Below, piece after piece: positions 26,691 through 35,869 of a stretch of DNA of 64,000 nt; within the stretch, counting starts at the first letter, position 1, and the number at the start of each line of letters is the position of its first letter. This DNA is from Myxococcus sp046520405 (GTDB lineage Bacteria > Myxococcota > Myxococcia > Myxococcales > Myxococcaceae), in the NCBI GenBank assembly GCA_046520405.1, contig JBKGHI010000006.1, positions 24,885 through 88,884 on the forward strand. The letters are read 5' to 3'. Below the pieces are notes generated by a model that saw only the letters and a program-made list of their open reading frames with translations, made no database searches and was not told the DNA's origin. The position numbers and the translations under genes were made by a program.

Positions 26691-26822
26691 CGTGATGGCC
26701 AGTCCGGGCCGGATGTCGCTCGCACTCGTGACGAGGGCGCCCCGATGCGATGGCTCCGTGCTGGCCTCTGAGTCGAGGCCAGCTTGGCAGGCCGCATGGC
26801 GGCGGCCGGGACCTCCAGTGGA

Positions 26823-27506
26823 TTACTGCTGGGTGATGAGCTCGACGTACTCCTCCGCGGAGATGGAGTTCCTCCACTTGGAGGAGAACCCCAGCGCGTG
26901 CTGCGGGTTCACCACGCGGGGCGCGGCCGTCTTCGCCACGTCCAGGCGGGTGATTTCATTCTGGAACAGGTCCAGGACCAGGCCGAACTGCTTCGCGGTG
27001 AGGTAGGCCCGGTTCATGACCTTCTCCACCATGTCCTCTCGCGTCAGCTCGTTCCTGGTGCTCTTGAGGGACTGCATGAAGCCGAGGAAGGTCTCCGCGT
27101 CCATCGCGTAATGGCCGTGGCGCTGCAGGGTGCAGCCCGGGTCCTGGTTCGTTCCGCAGTCGCGGTAGGCGGGCTCGGGGGCGTGCCGCACGGGCTGGAC
27201 GGGGGCCTCGCGCGGCGCGACCTCCTCGCGATGCTCACGGCGCTCCCTGCGCTCGTGCCGCTCATGCCGCTCGTGCGACTGCTGAGTCCCGGTCCCCGAC
27301 ACCTTGAGCTCCATGTGGGCGCCGCCACCGCGAATCTCCATGTTGACGTCCGCGGCATCGCCATCCGGCGACGCGCCCTCCACGGTGATGCTGGTTGACG
27401 GCATGCCCATGTCATCGGCCTGGATGTTCATCCCGACGTTTTGTGCGAAGGCGGAGGAGGCGGCGAACAGGGATGAGGCAACCACTGCGCGAGCAATCGA
27501 GTTCAT
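26823..27506 (-). CDS. Secreted DUF4476 domain protein
   Basis: 227 residues with a Sec signal peptide (AVVASSLFAASSAFA). A short beta-rich N-terminal part is followed by a His/Glu/Arg-rich linker (HERHERHERRERREHRE, ~75-95). The C-terminal ~100 residues match DUF4476: MDAETFLGFMQSLKSTRNE, MVEKVMNRAYLTAKQFGLVLDLF. This is a four-helix domain found in many exported myxobacterial and Bacteroidetes proteins, function unknown. The His-rich linker could bind metal. Upstream lie about 260 bp of shared promoter region with the divergent TrmB gene. Confidence 0.82.
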   Translation of the reverse strand: MNSIARAVVASSLFAASSAFAQNVGMNIQADDMGMPSTSITVEGASPDGDAADVNMEIRGGGAHMELKVSGTGTQQSHERHERHERRERREHREEVAPREAPVQPVRHAPEPAYRDCGTNQDPGCTLQRHGHYAMDAETFLGFMQSLKSTRNELTREDMVEKVMNRAYLTAKQFGLVLDLFQNEITRLDVAKTAAPRVVNPQHALGFSSKWRNSISAEEYVELITQQ

Positions 27507-27767
27507 CGAACTTCTTCTTTCTGTGGGAGAGGCCGGTGGGCCCGTTGGGGTGCGAGGGAGTCCGTTACCGACTGGCTCACCTGGACGCGTTGTAGGGGCG
27601 ATTATTCACGGCCCGCGCCCCATCGTTGCCATGTTCATGCCGTCCTCCCTCTGAGTCTGGGAGAGCACGGAGGCCCTCCTTGACTGGAAGAGGCAGGCCG
27701 GACGGCGCTGTTGCACGAAATCAGCCTTCGCCCTTCAAAGTGAAGTCCACCGGCCGTCGCTTGACCA

Positions 27768-27787
27768 TTATTACCAACCAGTAATAA
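27768..27787. promoter_or_regulatory. Candidate operator of the TrmB-family regulator
   Basis: A perfect inverted repeat, ttattac-caacca-gtaataa (7-bp arms, 6-bp spacer), ends 10 bp before the TrmB start codon and is clearly AT-rich in this GC-rich setting. The position fits autorepression by the regulator encoded just downstream; this is inferred. Confidence 0.5.
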
Positions 27788-27797
27788 CAATTCCGCC

Positions 27798-28634
27798 ATG
27801 GACGCGGATGAAGGGCTGGTGGCCCTTGGGTTCACCGAGGTCGAGGCACGGGTGTACTGCGAGCTGCTTAAGGGGGCGCCCGCCACCGGGTACCGGCTCG
27901 CGCAGGCACTGGGGAAGGCGCCTCCGAGCATCTACCAGGCGCTTGCCTCGCTCGAACACAAGGGGGCGGTGCTCGTCGAGGAGGGCGAGCCCCGCTCCTT
28001 CCGGCCGGTGCCCCCGGACGAGGTGCTCACGGCGCTCCAGCGTGGCTTCGAGACGCGCAGGCGCGAGGCCGAGGACGCGCTGCGCAAGCTTCACACCCCG
28101 GTGCAGGACGACCGCATCTACCACCTCAAGAGCCACGCGCAGGTGATGGAGCGCGCGCGGGCGATGATTGCCGGCGCCACCGAGCGGCTGCTCTTCGACC
28201 TCTTTCCGCCGCCCCTCCTGGCGCTCACCCCGGCGCTCACGGAAGCGAGCGCCCGGCGCGTCTCCATCGCCGGGCTTGTCTATGACGAGCCTCCCAAGGC
28301 GCCCTTCGTCAGCGTGCGCTCGTCCAGCGCGGACTTCGTCCGGGAGCGTTGGCCGGGCGCGCAACTCACGCTCGTGGTGGATGCCCGCGAGTTCCTGGTG
28401 GCGCTGCTCACGCCGGATGGCACGGGTGTCACGCAGGCCATCTGGAGCGACAGCGTCTATCTCTCCTGTCTGCAACACAGCGGGCTGGCCGCCGAGATTC
28501 AGTTGAGCGCGCCGCCGTCCGCGCGCACGCGGCTGGCGCGGTCCTTCTCCCTCACGACTTCAAGTCCCCCGGGGCTGCGCCAGCTCGTCGGACAACAACC
28601 TCCTTCCTCTTCCAAGCGCGGAGACACCCCATGA
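27798..28634 (+). CDS. TrmB-family transcriptional regulator
   Basis: 278 residues. The N-terminal winged helix (LVALGFTEVEARVYCELLK, TGYRLAQALGKAPPSIYQALASLEHKGAV) and following EEGEPRSFRPVPPDEVL are typical of TrmB regulators. A short coiled linker (RRREAEDALRKLH) and a C-terminal sensor-like domain (~100-250) with YHLKSHAQVMERARAMIAGA, resembling the phospholipase-D-like TrmB effector domain, complete it. Its TGA overlaps the ATG of the aspartyl protease gene (ATGA), so the two are translationally coupled. A likely operator lies just upstream. The ligand is unknown. Confidence 0.82.
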   Translation: MDADEGLVALGFTEVEARVYCELLKGAPATGYRLAQALGKAPPSIYQALASLEHKGAVLVEEGEPRSFRPVPPDEVLTALQRGFETRRREAEDALRKLHTPVQDDRIYHLKSHAQVMERARAMIAGATERLLFDLFPPPLLALTPALTEASARRVSIAGLVYDEPPKAPFVSVRSSSADFVRERWPGAQLTLVVDAREFLVALLTPDGTGVTQAIWSDSVYLSCLQHSGLAAEIQLSAPPSARTRLARSFSLTTSSPPGLRQLVGQQPPSSSKRGDTP

Positions 28635-30460
28635 GAGCCCTCATCGCGTTCTTGATGTCCCTGTCCTTGCTGCTTGTCCCTTCTGGCGCCCGGGCAGACG
28701 CGCTGAAGCCGCTCCTCGCGCGCCACCTCGCGTGGCGTGGTGGGGACGCCTTCGAGCGTCTGGAAAGCATCCACGTGAAAGGTACGTCCGAGGCAGCCGG
28801 ACTCCAGGGCCCGATGGAGTCCTGGAGCCTCCGGGAGGGGCGGGCACGCCGGGATACGGACTACGGCGTGGTGCGTGAGTCGATGGGCATCACCCCTGAG
28901 GACGGTTGGAAGCTGAACGCGAGCGGGCAGGTTGAAGACGCCTCGCCCACCGACGCGCGCGATGTCCGGCACCAGGTGGCGCTCGACTTCGGGACGGCGC
29001 TGCGAGGGGGCGCTGGCGCGACGCTCGCGCTGCAGCCCGACGAGCAACGCGACGGCCGTGCCTGGAAGGTGGTCCGCGTCACCTTCGGCGACGAGGACCT
29101 CTACGACCTGTTCCTCAACGACGCCGACGGCGCCCTCCACGGCCTGCGCATCCGCGAGAACAACGTCACCCGATTCGTGCGGCTGGGAGACTGGCGCCAG
29201 GTCCAGGGGGTGCGCATGCCCTTCCTGGAGGAGGTGCTTGACGACAACCCAGACGCCAACGTGCGAACGGTGGTGGAGGCGCTGGAGCTGAATGTGATGA
29301 TTCCACCGGCCGTCTTCGAGCGCCCTCAGGACGTCCGCAAGGCGAGCTTCGCGAACGGTCGTCACAGCACAGGCTTCATCCCCTTCGAGTTCTTCGACGA
29401 GAACCGCGTCTACATTCCAGCGCAGGTGAATGGCAAAGCGACGCAGGTGCTTCTGGACAGCGGCGCCGAGATGACGGTGATTGACACGGCATATGCGCGC
29501 GAGTTGGGACTGAAGACGCAGGGGCAGCTCGCGGCCGTTGGCAGCGGTGGGCAGGCGCAGGCCCAGCTCGCTGGCGGCGTGGACATCACCCTGGGCAACC
29601 TGCGGCTGACAGGGCTGACGGTCGCCATCATCGACCTGTCCGAGGTCGCGAGGTTGGTGGGCCACCCGCTGCCCGTCATCCTGGGGAAGGAGGCCTTCAA
29701 CCAGCTCGTCGTGGACGTGGACTTCCCGAACCGGCGCGTCGCCTTCCATGAGGCGTCCCACTTCAAGGCTCCGCCGCGAGCGGTGCGACTCCCGCTGGTG
29801 GAATCCGCGGGCGGGCAACGCGCCGTCGAAATCTCCATTGAAGGCCGTCCCCCCATTCCGGTGCTGTTCGACGTGGGCAACGGCGGAGCGCTCTCGCTCT
29901 TTCCCGCCTACTGGCAGCAAGCGGGGCTGCTCACGGGAAGGCGCAGCTCCAAGACGTTGTCCGGAGCCGTGGGCGGACTCAGGGAGCGCGACGTGGCGAC
30001 GCTGAAGAGCATCCAACTGGCGGGCATCACCCTGAAGAACGTGCCCACGGTGTTCGACGACGCGGGCAAGAGTGTCTCCGCATCGGACCGGCTCCTCGGC
30101 AACCTGGGGCTCGCCGTCCTCGCCCGCTTCCGGATGATTACGGACTATGCGACGGACACGTTGATGCTGGTCCCCGATGACCGCGCGTTGCGGCAGTCCT
30201 TCCGCAAGGACCGCTCCGGCTTGATTGCCCTCCCCGCGGAGGGACGGCTCGTGGTGAAGCTGGTGGCCCCTGGGAGCCCCGCCGCAAGCTCGGGCTGGAA
30301 GGCGGGGGATGAAATCATCGCCGTTGATGGAAAGCCCATTGGCGCTGGTGTCGCGGGCACGGAGCACTCGCGCTGGCGATACCGCGCGGCGGGGCAGGCG
30401 GTGGTGCTCACGTTGAAAGACGGCAGCAAGCGCCGGCTCACCTTGCGCGACTACTACTGA
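28631..30460 (+). CDS. Exported retropepsin-like aspartyl protease with PDZ domain
   Basis: 609 residues. ATG 28631 gives a clean signal peptide (IAFLMSLSLLLVPSGARA); a longer frame to 28349 overlaps the TrmB gene and is rejected. Residues ~20-240 are a beta-rich outer-membrane-lipoprotein-like domain. A pepsin-like repeat pair follows: VLLDSGAEMTVID (catalytic Asp ~276, the DSGA form) and a second half with VLFDVGNGGALSLFP, where the second motif is altered. A PDZ domain ends the protein (LVVKLVAPGSPAASSGWKAGDEIIAVDG, ~535-600). It probably cleaves periplasmic or outer-membrane substrates. Coupling to TrmB suggests regulated expression. Confidence 0.8.
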   Translation: MRALIAFLMSLSLLLVPSGARADALKPLLARHLAWRGGDAFERLESIHVKGTSEAAGLQGPMESWSLREGRARRDTDYGVVRESMGITPEDGWKLNASGQVEDASPTDARDVRHQVALDFGTALRGGAGATLALQPDEQRDGRAWKVVRVTFGDEDLYDLFLNDADGALHGLRIRENNVTRFVRLGDWRQVQGVRMPFLEEVLDDNPDANVRTVVEALELNVMIPPAVFERPQDVRKASFANGRHSTGFIPFEFFDENRVYIPAQVNGKATQVLLDSGAEMTVIDTAYARELGLKTQGQLAAVGSGGQAQAQLAGGVDITLGNLRLTGLTVAIIDLSEVARLVGHPLPVILGKEAFNQLVVDVDFPNRRVAFHEASHFKAPPRAVRLPLVESAGGQRAVEISIEGRPPIPVLFDVGNGGALSLFPAYWQQAGLLTGRRSSKTLSGAVGGLRERDVATLKSIQLAGITLKNVPTVFDDAGKSVSASDRLLGNLGLAVLARFRMITDYATDTLMLVPDDRALRQSFRKDRSGLIALPAEGRLVVKLVAPGSPAASSGWKAGDEIIAVDGKPIGAGVAGTEHSRWRYRAAGQAVVLTLKDGSKRRLTLRDYY

Positions 30461-30484
30461 ATTGGGAGGAGCGGACGTCGCCGA

Positions 30485-30515
30485 GCCCGGCCTGGGTCCG
30501 ATACCCAGGCCGGGC
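30485..30515. terminator. GC-rich hairpin between convergent genes
   Basis: Perfect 12-bp stem gcccggcctggg / cccaggccgggc with a 7-nt loop, located 24 bp after the aspartyl protease stop and 45 bp before the end of the SBBP gene. There is no T-tract on either side, so it may act bidirectionally or with a factor. Confidence 0.6.
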
Positions 30516-30559
30516 AGCTGCGCCTGATTCAAACGTCCGGCGCACGGATTGCTGTCGAA

Positions 30560-31843
30560 TCAGAAGCGGGCGAGGAACGCGTCGTAGCCGCCAGCGCTGA
30601 CGTTGCCGCCGAGGCCGCCGTAGGTGGTGCCGGTCACATAGGCATTACCGGCGGCATCCACGGCCACGCCGCGCGCGATGTCCTGGCTCGGGGAGCCCAA
30701 GGTGCGGGTGCCCAGCTTGGTGCCGAGCGCGTCGTACCGGGTGAGGAAGGCGTCGAAGGAGCCGGCGGGCGGATTTCCATCGAGCGCGGCGGTGGTGTAG
30801 CCGACGAGCTGCACGATGTTGTTCGCGCTGACAGAAACGCCAAACGCATAGTCGGTCTGCGCGCCACCGAGCATGCGGCTCCACTGGCGGTTGCCGGCGC
30901 TGTCATAGCGGGCGAGCAGCACGTCGACGGTGCCGTTGTTGGTGTTGCCGTCGAGGCTGCCAAACGTCTCACCCGCCAGGTAGATGCCGCCGTCAGGGCC
31001 CACGGCGACGCTCTTGGCGTCGTCGAGGCTGCCCGCGTCGATTTGCCGGACCCACTGCTGGGCTCCGAGGATATTGAGCTTGAGCAGGAAAATGTCGGGG
31101 CTCGCCGACGGGGTGGTGCCGTCGAGGCTGCCATAGGTGTTGCCGACGACGTAGACCTCGTGGGCAGGCGTGACGGCGATGCCTCGCGCCATGTCGCTCA
31201 CGGGTGTGCCGTACTGCTGGAGCCAGTACGGGTTGCCTGCCGTGTCGTAGAGGGCGACGACAATGTCGTAGTTATCGGGGTTGCCGCCGTTCGCGAAGCT
31301 GCCGCCGGTGTAGCCGGAGAAGAAGAGCTTGTCAGGCGCGCTGACGGCGAGGCCGGTGGCGAAGTCATCCATCTGCGTGCCGTTCTGGCGCAGCCACAGG
31401 CGGTTGCCAGCAGCGTCGTACTTCGCGATGAAGAAATCGATGCCGCCCGCGTTGGTGTAGAAGTCGAATCCGCCGAAGGTGGTGCCGGCCACATACACGT
31501 TGCCAGCCGCGTCGGCGGCCACGGCGGTGGCGCGGTCCATCTGCGCGGTGCCGAGCTGCCGGACCCACTGGAGGTTGCCGGCGGTGTCGTACCGGGCAAT
31601 GAAGGCGTCCTGGTCGCCGGCGTGCGGGTCGGCTCCGAGCTGGCTGTTCGTCTGACCCACCACGTAGACGCTCGTGCCTGAAACGGCCACGGCGTTGGCC
31701 TGCTCATCAAGATGGGTGCCGAGCTGTCGCACCCAGGACGGGGCAGGGACCTGGGCCTCGGCGACGGAGGGGGCACCCACCGCGCAGACGATGCCGGCGA
31801 GCCCGAACATGCTCAAAAGAGAGGGTCTCATCACGAAGTCCAT
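30560..31843 (-). CDS. Secreted SBBP-repeat beta-propeller protein
   Basis: 427 residues with a Sec signal (GIVCAVGAPSVAEAQ). The body is six to seven SBBP repeats of ~55 residues with the pattern W.RQLGT...D.A..VAVD..GNVYV.GTT.G..DG.....DAF.ARYD..GN, as in myxobacterial exported propellers. These are structural or binding modules without known catalysis. The start may be ATG 31843 or ATG 31831; neither has a strong ribosome site. It ends in a typical terminal repeat (GGYDAFLARF). Confidence 0.85.
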   Translation of the reverse strand: MDFVMRPSLLSMFGLAGIVCAVGAPSVAEAQVPAPSWVRQLGTHLDEQANAVAVSGTSVYVVGQTNSQLGADPHAGDQDAFIARYDTAGNLQWVRQLGTAQMDRATAVAADAAGNVYVAGTTFGGFDFYTNAGGIDFFIAKYDAAGNRLWLRQNGTQMDDFATGLAVSAPDKLFFSGYTGGSFANGGNPDNYDIVVALYDTAGNPYWLQQYGTPVSDMARGIAVTPAHEVYVVGNTYGSLDGTTPSASPDIFLLKLNILGAQQWVRQIDAGSLDDAKSVAVGPDGGIYLAGETFGSLDGNTNNGTVDVLLARYDSAGNRQWSRMLGGAQTDYAFGVSVSANNIVQLVGYTTAALDGNPPAGSFDAFLTRYDALGTKLGTRTLGSPSQDIARGVAVDAAGNAYVTGTTYGGLGGNVSAGGYDAFLARF

Positions 31844-32141
31844 TTCTCAGGGGGGAGAGATGAGCCGTGGCATCGGTAGGACGCCTGTCGTCCGCGCCGC
31901 TGGAGAAATCTGTCGCCACGGCACCCCTGCAAGACCACGAGAGCCGGGCGCGCGGAAGATGGGTAAAGAAAGACACTCAAGCGCCAGGCGCTGACCCGGG
32001 CCGAGTTGTCGCCGACCCGGATGCAAGTGATGCACTGTGGCAACTCCGTGCAAGATTCTCCAAGAGGAGATGGCGCTCACCGTCGATCGCTGTGGCTCCA
32101 GACACTGAGGCCTCAAGGCCCAGACCGCAGGAGCACACCGC

Positions 32142-32515
32142 ATGGCTTCCATCCTCAAAGACATCACGACGTGAGTTGCGCCCGAGTGGGTGTGGGACGC
32201 CATCCGTGACATCGGCGCCCTTCACACCCACTTGGTTCCCGGGTTCGTCGTTGACACGCGCCTGGAGCCGGGCGCGCGCGTGGTCACCTTCGGCAACGGG
32301 ATGGTCGTCGGGGAGCCCATCGTGACGGTCGACGACGAGGGGCGGCGCCTCGTGTGGGGCGCGGAGGGCGGCCCGATGACCCACTACAACGGGGCGGTCC
32401 AGGTCTTCGCGGAAGGGACGGGGAGCCGTGTCGTCTGGACCGCCGACTTCCTGCCCCATGAAGCCAGCGCGGTCATCGGGCCGATGATTGAAGCCGGCAT
32501 GGCGGCGATGAGCGA
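32142..32515 (+). pseudogene. SRPBCC-family protein gene with in-frame stop
   Basis: A good ribosome site (GCAGGAG, 8 nt before ATG 32142) begins MASILKDITT, then TGA at 32172-32174, and the same frame continues with VAPEWVWDAIRDIGALH, LVPGFVVDTRL, GARVVTFGNGMVVGEPIV and GSRVVWTADFLPHEA. This is the Bet v1-like SRPBCC fold (polyketide cyclase/activator group, ~140 residues). Only the stop codon separates the halves, so a single base change or a missing residue explains it. The match fades after GMAAM near 32515, where the sequence changes character. Restart at GTG 32190 would lack the first strand. Confidence 0.7.
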
Positions 32516-32546
32516 GCAGGCGCAGCGCGTCCAGGTCGGCACGCCA

Positions 32547-32825
32547 CGGGTCAAGCGCGTGGGTATTGAAGTCCCAGACGCCGGCGCCAAGGCACGCTGC
32601 GAGTTTGTGAGCCGCCTTGTCGTTCTTGTACACCTCGAACAGGTTGACGACGACCTTCGCACCCTCCGGTACTCCCGAGTACATCCCAGGGGCGTAGTCC
32701 AGATCTGGCTGGAGCAGGCGCGTGCCAAGGGCTGGAGGCTCGCGGTGTATGCGGCTCCCCGCGCAGCCGAGGAGCGTGCTTGACGATAGGCTCGCTGCTG
32801 AACCAGATACGTGGGTGACGCGCAC
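32547..32825 (-). pseudogene. Possible remnant of an unknown protein, opposite strand
   Basis: A ~93-residue stretch with natural-looking composition (LDYAPGMYSGVPEGAKVV, NLFEVYKNDKAAHKLAACL, GAGVWDFNTHALDP), whereas the plus-strand frame here looks like a shadow. The minus frame only continues as an antisense shadow of the SRPBCC pseudogene, so the real coding part seems cut off at ~32547. No family recognised. It may be the end of a gene joined to the SRPBCC remnant by recombination. Confidence 0.35.
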
Positions 32826-32840
32826 TCAGCGAGGGGACGC

Positions 32841-33710
32841 ATGATGAAGGAACATTCCATGGGCTCTGAGAACAAGCCCTCATCGTCCTTCGATTGGGCG
32901 GCCGAACGGGGCAGCAAGTGGCAGGCCCAGCTTGGAGGGATGGAGGCGACGCTCGCGCCTGTCGACGAACCGTTGATTCAGGCGCTGCAACTTGACGCGC
33001 CGTACCGGATCGCCGACGTGGCCTGTGGTGGTGGAGGGACAACGCTGAAGCTCTTCCGCCAGGCGCCCGCGGGGAGCGTCGTCGAAGGCTTTGACATCTC
33101 GCAGCCCTTGATTGAATCGGCTCGCGCTCGTGCCCAGCAAGAGGGATGTCCCGTCCTCTTCACGCGGGCGGACATCGCGGCGACGCCACCACCCGGCGCG
33201 CCGTATGCGCGATTGGTGTCTCGATTCGGCGTGATGTTCTTCGAAGACCCGCCCGCCGCCTTCCGCAACCTGGCCCGTTGGCTCGCGCCGGGTGGCCGCT
33301 TCGTGTTCGCGGTCTGGAGCCGTCCTGCCGACAACCCCTGGACGTCGACCGTACGGGACGCGGTCGTCGATGTCGTCGACGTGCCGGCGGCCGCTTCGGA
33401 CGCCCCGGGTCCGTTCCGCTACGCCCAGGTCGACATGCTGCTGCCGCTGCTCGAGCATGCGGGCTTCGCCGGTGTGGAGGCGCGTGAATGGCGCGGAAGC
33501 CTCCCGGTGGGTGGTGGGCTCGCGGCCTCCGAGGCTGCGTCCTTCGCGCTCTCGGCCTTCTCGGTCGGGGAGCGGCTCGCTGAGACGGATGAGGCTGGGC
33601 GCAAGGCCGCTCATCGCTCCCTGACCGACCGCTTCGCCCAGCATGAACGCGATGGCGTGGTCCGGCTGGACGCCTGCGTTCATCTCGTCACGGGGACCCG
33701 CGCCGGCTGA
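32841..33710 (+). CDS. Class I SAM-dependent methyltransferase
   Basis: 289 residues from ATG 32841; ATG 32844 is equally plausible, with GAGGGG 7 nt before it. The Rossmann-like methyltransferase motifs are clear: motif I as IADVACGGGGTTLKL, acidic end of strand 2 in VEGFDIS, motif II region LFTRADIA, motif IV as LVSRFGVMFFEDP, and motif V LARWLAPGGRFVFAVW. The PGGRFVFAVWSR style resembles small-molecule methyltransferases of the UbiE/Methyltransf_11 group. Substrate unknown. It stands alone between a decayed region and a convergent lectin gene. Confidence 0.82.
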   Translation: MMKEHSMGSENKPSSSFDWAAERGSKWQAQLGGMEATLAPVDEPLIQALQLDAPYRIADVACGGGGTTLKLFRQAPAGSVVEGFDISQPLIESARARAQQEGCPVLFTRADIAATPPPGAPYARLVSRFGVMFFEDPPAAFRNLARWLAPGGRFVFAVWSRPADNPWTSTVRDAVVDVVDVPAAASDAPGPFRYAQVDMLLPLLEHAGFAGVEAREWRGSLPVGGGLAASEAASFALSAFSVGERLAETDEAGRKAAHRSLTDRFAQHERDGVVRLDACVHLVTGTRAG

Positions 33711-33745
33711 TGCCAGGGCGCGAGGGCAGGCCACCATGAAGGCAC

Positions 33746-33777
33746 GCCCAGCCGGTGATTCCGCGCACTGGCTGGGC
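33746..33777 (+). terminator. Terminator hairpin between convergent genes
   Basis: 12-bp stem gcccagccggtg / cactggctgggc with one G-T pair and an 8-nt loop, followed on the plus strand by ttctctc. It sits between the methyltransferase and the ricin-B lectin gene and could serve both. Confidence 0.55.
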
Positions 33778-33797
33778 TTCTCTCGTGTGGGTTGAGC

Positions 33798-34565
33798 TCA
33801 GATGTCCAACTGCCAGAGCTGGTTCTTCGCCGTCCCGTCGCGCTTCATGGGGAAGAGGATGAGCCGCCCGCTTCCGTCCGTCCTGGCGCCCTCGATGTCC
33901 AGCACGAAGCCGTTGAGCTGGCTCTGGATGTAGTAGGTGCCGCGGACCCGGCCGGGCACGAGCTGCCAGAGCTGGTTGGGCTGGCCGTGGGCCTCCCAGG
34001 TGACGACGGCGGTCCCCGGGGCCGTGTTGGCGCCCTCCACGTCGAGCACGAGCCCGTTGAGCTTGCTGCGGATGTAGTAGCCGCCCCGCGTGGGCACCAG
34101 CTCCCACTTCTGGTTCTCATTGCCCTCGCGGTTGGACTTGGCCCGGAAGGCGACGAGCCCCGCACCAGGCGCGCGGTTGGCACCGGCGATGTCAATCACG
34201 AGCCCATCCAGCCGGCTGCGGATGAAGGTGCTGCGCTGAGGGCGCGGGTCTCCCCGGCCAGGACGCCAGTCCCCTCCGTTGTGGTGGTTCGGGCGCGGGG
34301 GAGGCGGCGGCGGGGTGGGGCGCGCCTCGCCCTGGCACCAGCCCGCGGGGCTGCAGGTGCGTGCGCCATCGCACTGCGCGCTCGTCTGGCAGCGGTTGGG
34401 CCCGGGGCGGTTGCGCGACTCGTCCCAGCGGTAGTTCGGCCCCGGGCCGGCCGACGCCGTCAGGGGCAGGAGCAGCAGCGCGAGCGCCGCCCACCCCTTG
34501 GCCTTCACGGACGACCGGTTCTCACGCGCACGACCACCCTCGGAGCTGCTCCGAAACGCCAGCAT
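33798..34565 (-). CDS. Secreted ricin B-type lectin (RICIN) domain protein
   Basis: 255 residues from ATG 34565, which has GAGGAG 8 nt upstream and yields a signal peptide (WAALALLLLPLTASAGPG). A Cys-rich mini-segment (RCQTSAQCDGARTCSPAGWCQG) and a Pro-rich linker precede a beta-trefoil lectin domain with three repeats: IRSRLDGLVIDIAGANRAPG, IRSKLNGLVLDVEGANTAPG and IQSQLNGFVLDIEGARTDGS, each closed by a QKWEL or QLWQL (Q.W) motif. Such lectins bind galactose-type sugars; no catalytic domain is attached. Confidence 0.88.
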   Translation of the reverse strand: MLAFRSSSEGGRARENRSSVKAKGWAALALLLLPLTASAGPGPNYRWDESRNRPGPNRCQTSAQCDGARTCSPAGWCQGEARPTPPPPPPRPNHHNGGDWRPGRGDPRPQRSTFIRSRLDGLVIDIAGANRAPGAGLVAFRAKSNREGNENQKWELVPTRGGYYIRSKLNGLVLDVEGANTAPGTAVVTWEAHGQPNQLWQLVPGRVRGTYYIQSQLNGFVLDIEGARTDGSGRLILFPMKRDGTAKNQLWQLDI

Positions 34566-34665
34566 GGGACTTCTCCTCGTTTGAAGTTTGATGGGGAGGG
34601 GCTGTGCTTGCCGCCCGCTCGCTCTGTGAACTTCATGACGGGGGCGCGGGGATTTCATTCATCCA

Positions 34666-35820
34666 TCAATCGACGGGTGCGTGCTGCTGGAGGAACCGCC
34701 CCACCAGCGCCCGGGCGAGCTGGCGGCCGAAGCCGCCATCCCAGATGTCGAAGCCGTGCTCCGCGTACGGCAGCGTGAAGAGGGCGTGAGGAACGCCCGC
34801 CTGGGCGAGTCGAGCGGCCAGCGCTTGCGAGGCGTCGAGCGGCACGACGCTGTCGGCCCCGCCATGGAGCAGGAGCGTGGGAGGGGTGAGTGGCCCCACG
34901 TGGTGGATGGGCGAGAGCAGCTCGTACAGCGCACGGTGGCCTTCCAGCGGCGCACCCGTGAAGCCCTCGAGCGGAGCAGGGGCGCGCGCGGCGTAGGCCA
35001 CCAGGTCCCCGGGCGCGTAGAAGCTGATGATGGCCGCCACCGACGTGTCCCCGGAGCCGCAGGTGGAGGGAAGACGTGAATCTCCTTCGCTGTACCCCGC
35101 CAGGGCCGCGAGGTGCCCGCCCGCGGACTCTCCGAACAGGACCAGCCGGTCCGGGTCGATGCCGTAGGCGGCCGCGTGGTCCCTGACCCAGCGGATGCCA
35201 CACTTGACGTCCCCCGGGGCCTTCAGTCCGGTGGCGGGAGGGAAGAGCCGGTAGTCGAACGAGATGAGCGCATAGCCCCGGGCCGTGAGGAAGTCGGCCC
35301 AGGCGCGGGCATAGCCACGCTCTCCGCCGCGCCAGCCACCTCCGTGAAAGTAGAGCACGGCGGGGCGAGGTCTGGATGCGGAGGTCTGGGGAAGGAAGAC
35401 GTCGGCGTGAAGGTCGCGACCCTCGACCCCGGCGAATCGGACCGTCTCGCTCGGAAGGGGGCGGGCTCCGACCAAGGGGCGGAAATACTCACGGAGGTCG
35501 AGCGGAATCCCGGCCGCCCTGGCCATCCGCCACGCGGAGCCAGCGGGCCACACCGCGAGGATGCTGATGAGCAACGCGGAGGTCGCTGTCCCCCAGCGCA
35601 GCCACCGCCATGCGTCCACGTGCGCGCACCAGGCGGCCACCAGCGCCGTGAGGAGCGCCGGAAGCAGCATCACCAGGCTGTACTCCCGCAGGATGCCCTT
35701 GAGCAAGTGAACGAGCGTGGGAACGCCATCGGGCGCGAAGAAGACGGCCGCGAGGAGCACGCAGCCCAGGATGTGCAATATCGCCAGGAGGGGCGTCATG
35801 AAGAGGGGCGGTGATGTCAT
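34666..35820 (-). CDS. Membrane-anchored alpha/beta hydrolase (esterase/lipase, HSL-like)
   Basis: 384 residues from ATG 35820. About four N-terminal membrane helices (to ~110) precede a hydrolase domain with the oxyanion motif YFHGGGWRGG, nucleophile elbow FGESAGGHLA, acid candidate in HGGADSVVPLD and His in YAEHGFDIW. This is the layout of BD-FAE/HSL-type carboxylesterases, here membrane-anchored. The physiological ester is unknown. A 16-bp palindrome about 50 bp upstream of the start may be an operator. Confidence 0.82.
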   Translation of the reverse strand: MTSPPLFMTPLLAILHILGCVLLAAVFFAPDGVPTLVHLLKGILREYSLVMLLPALLTALVAAWCAHVDAWRWLRWGTATSALLISILAVWPAGSAWRMARAAGIPLDLREYFRPLVGARPLPSETVRFAGVEGRDLHADVFLPQTSASRPRPAVLYFHGGGWRGGERGYARAWADFLTARGYALISFDYRLFPPATGLKAPGDVKCGIRWVRDHAAAYGIDPDRLVLFGESAGGHLAALAGYSEGDSRLPSTCGSGDTSVAAIISFYAPGDLVAYAARAPAPLEGFTGAPLEGHRALYELLSPIHHVGPLTPPTLLLHGGADSVVPLDASQALAARLAQAGVPHALFTLPYAEHGFDIWDGGFGRQLARALVGRFLQQHAPVD

Positions 35821-35869
35821 CCGGCAAGAGGAACAGCCCGCCGCATCGTAATGCATGCGGCATGGTGGG

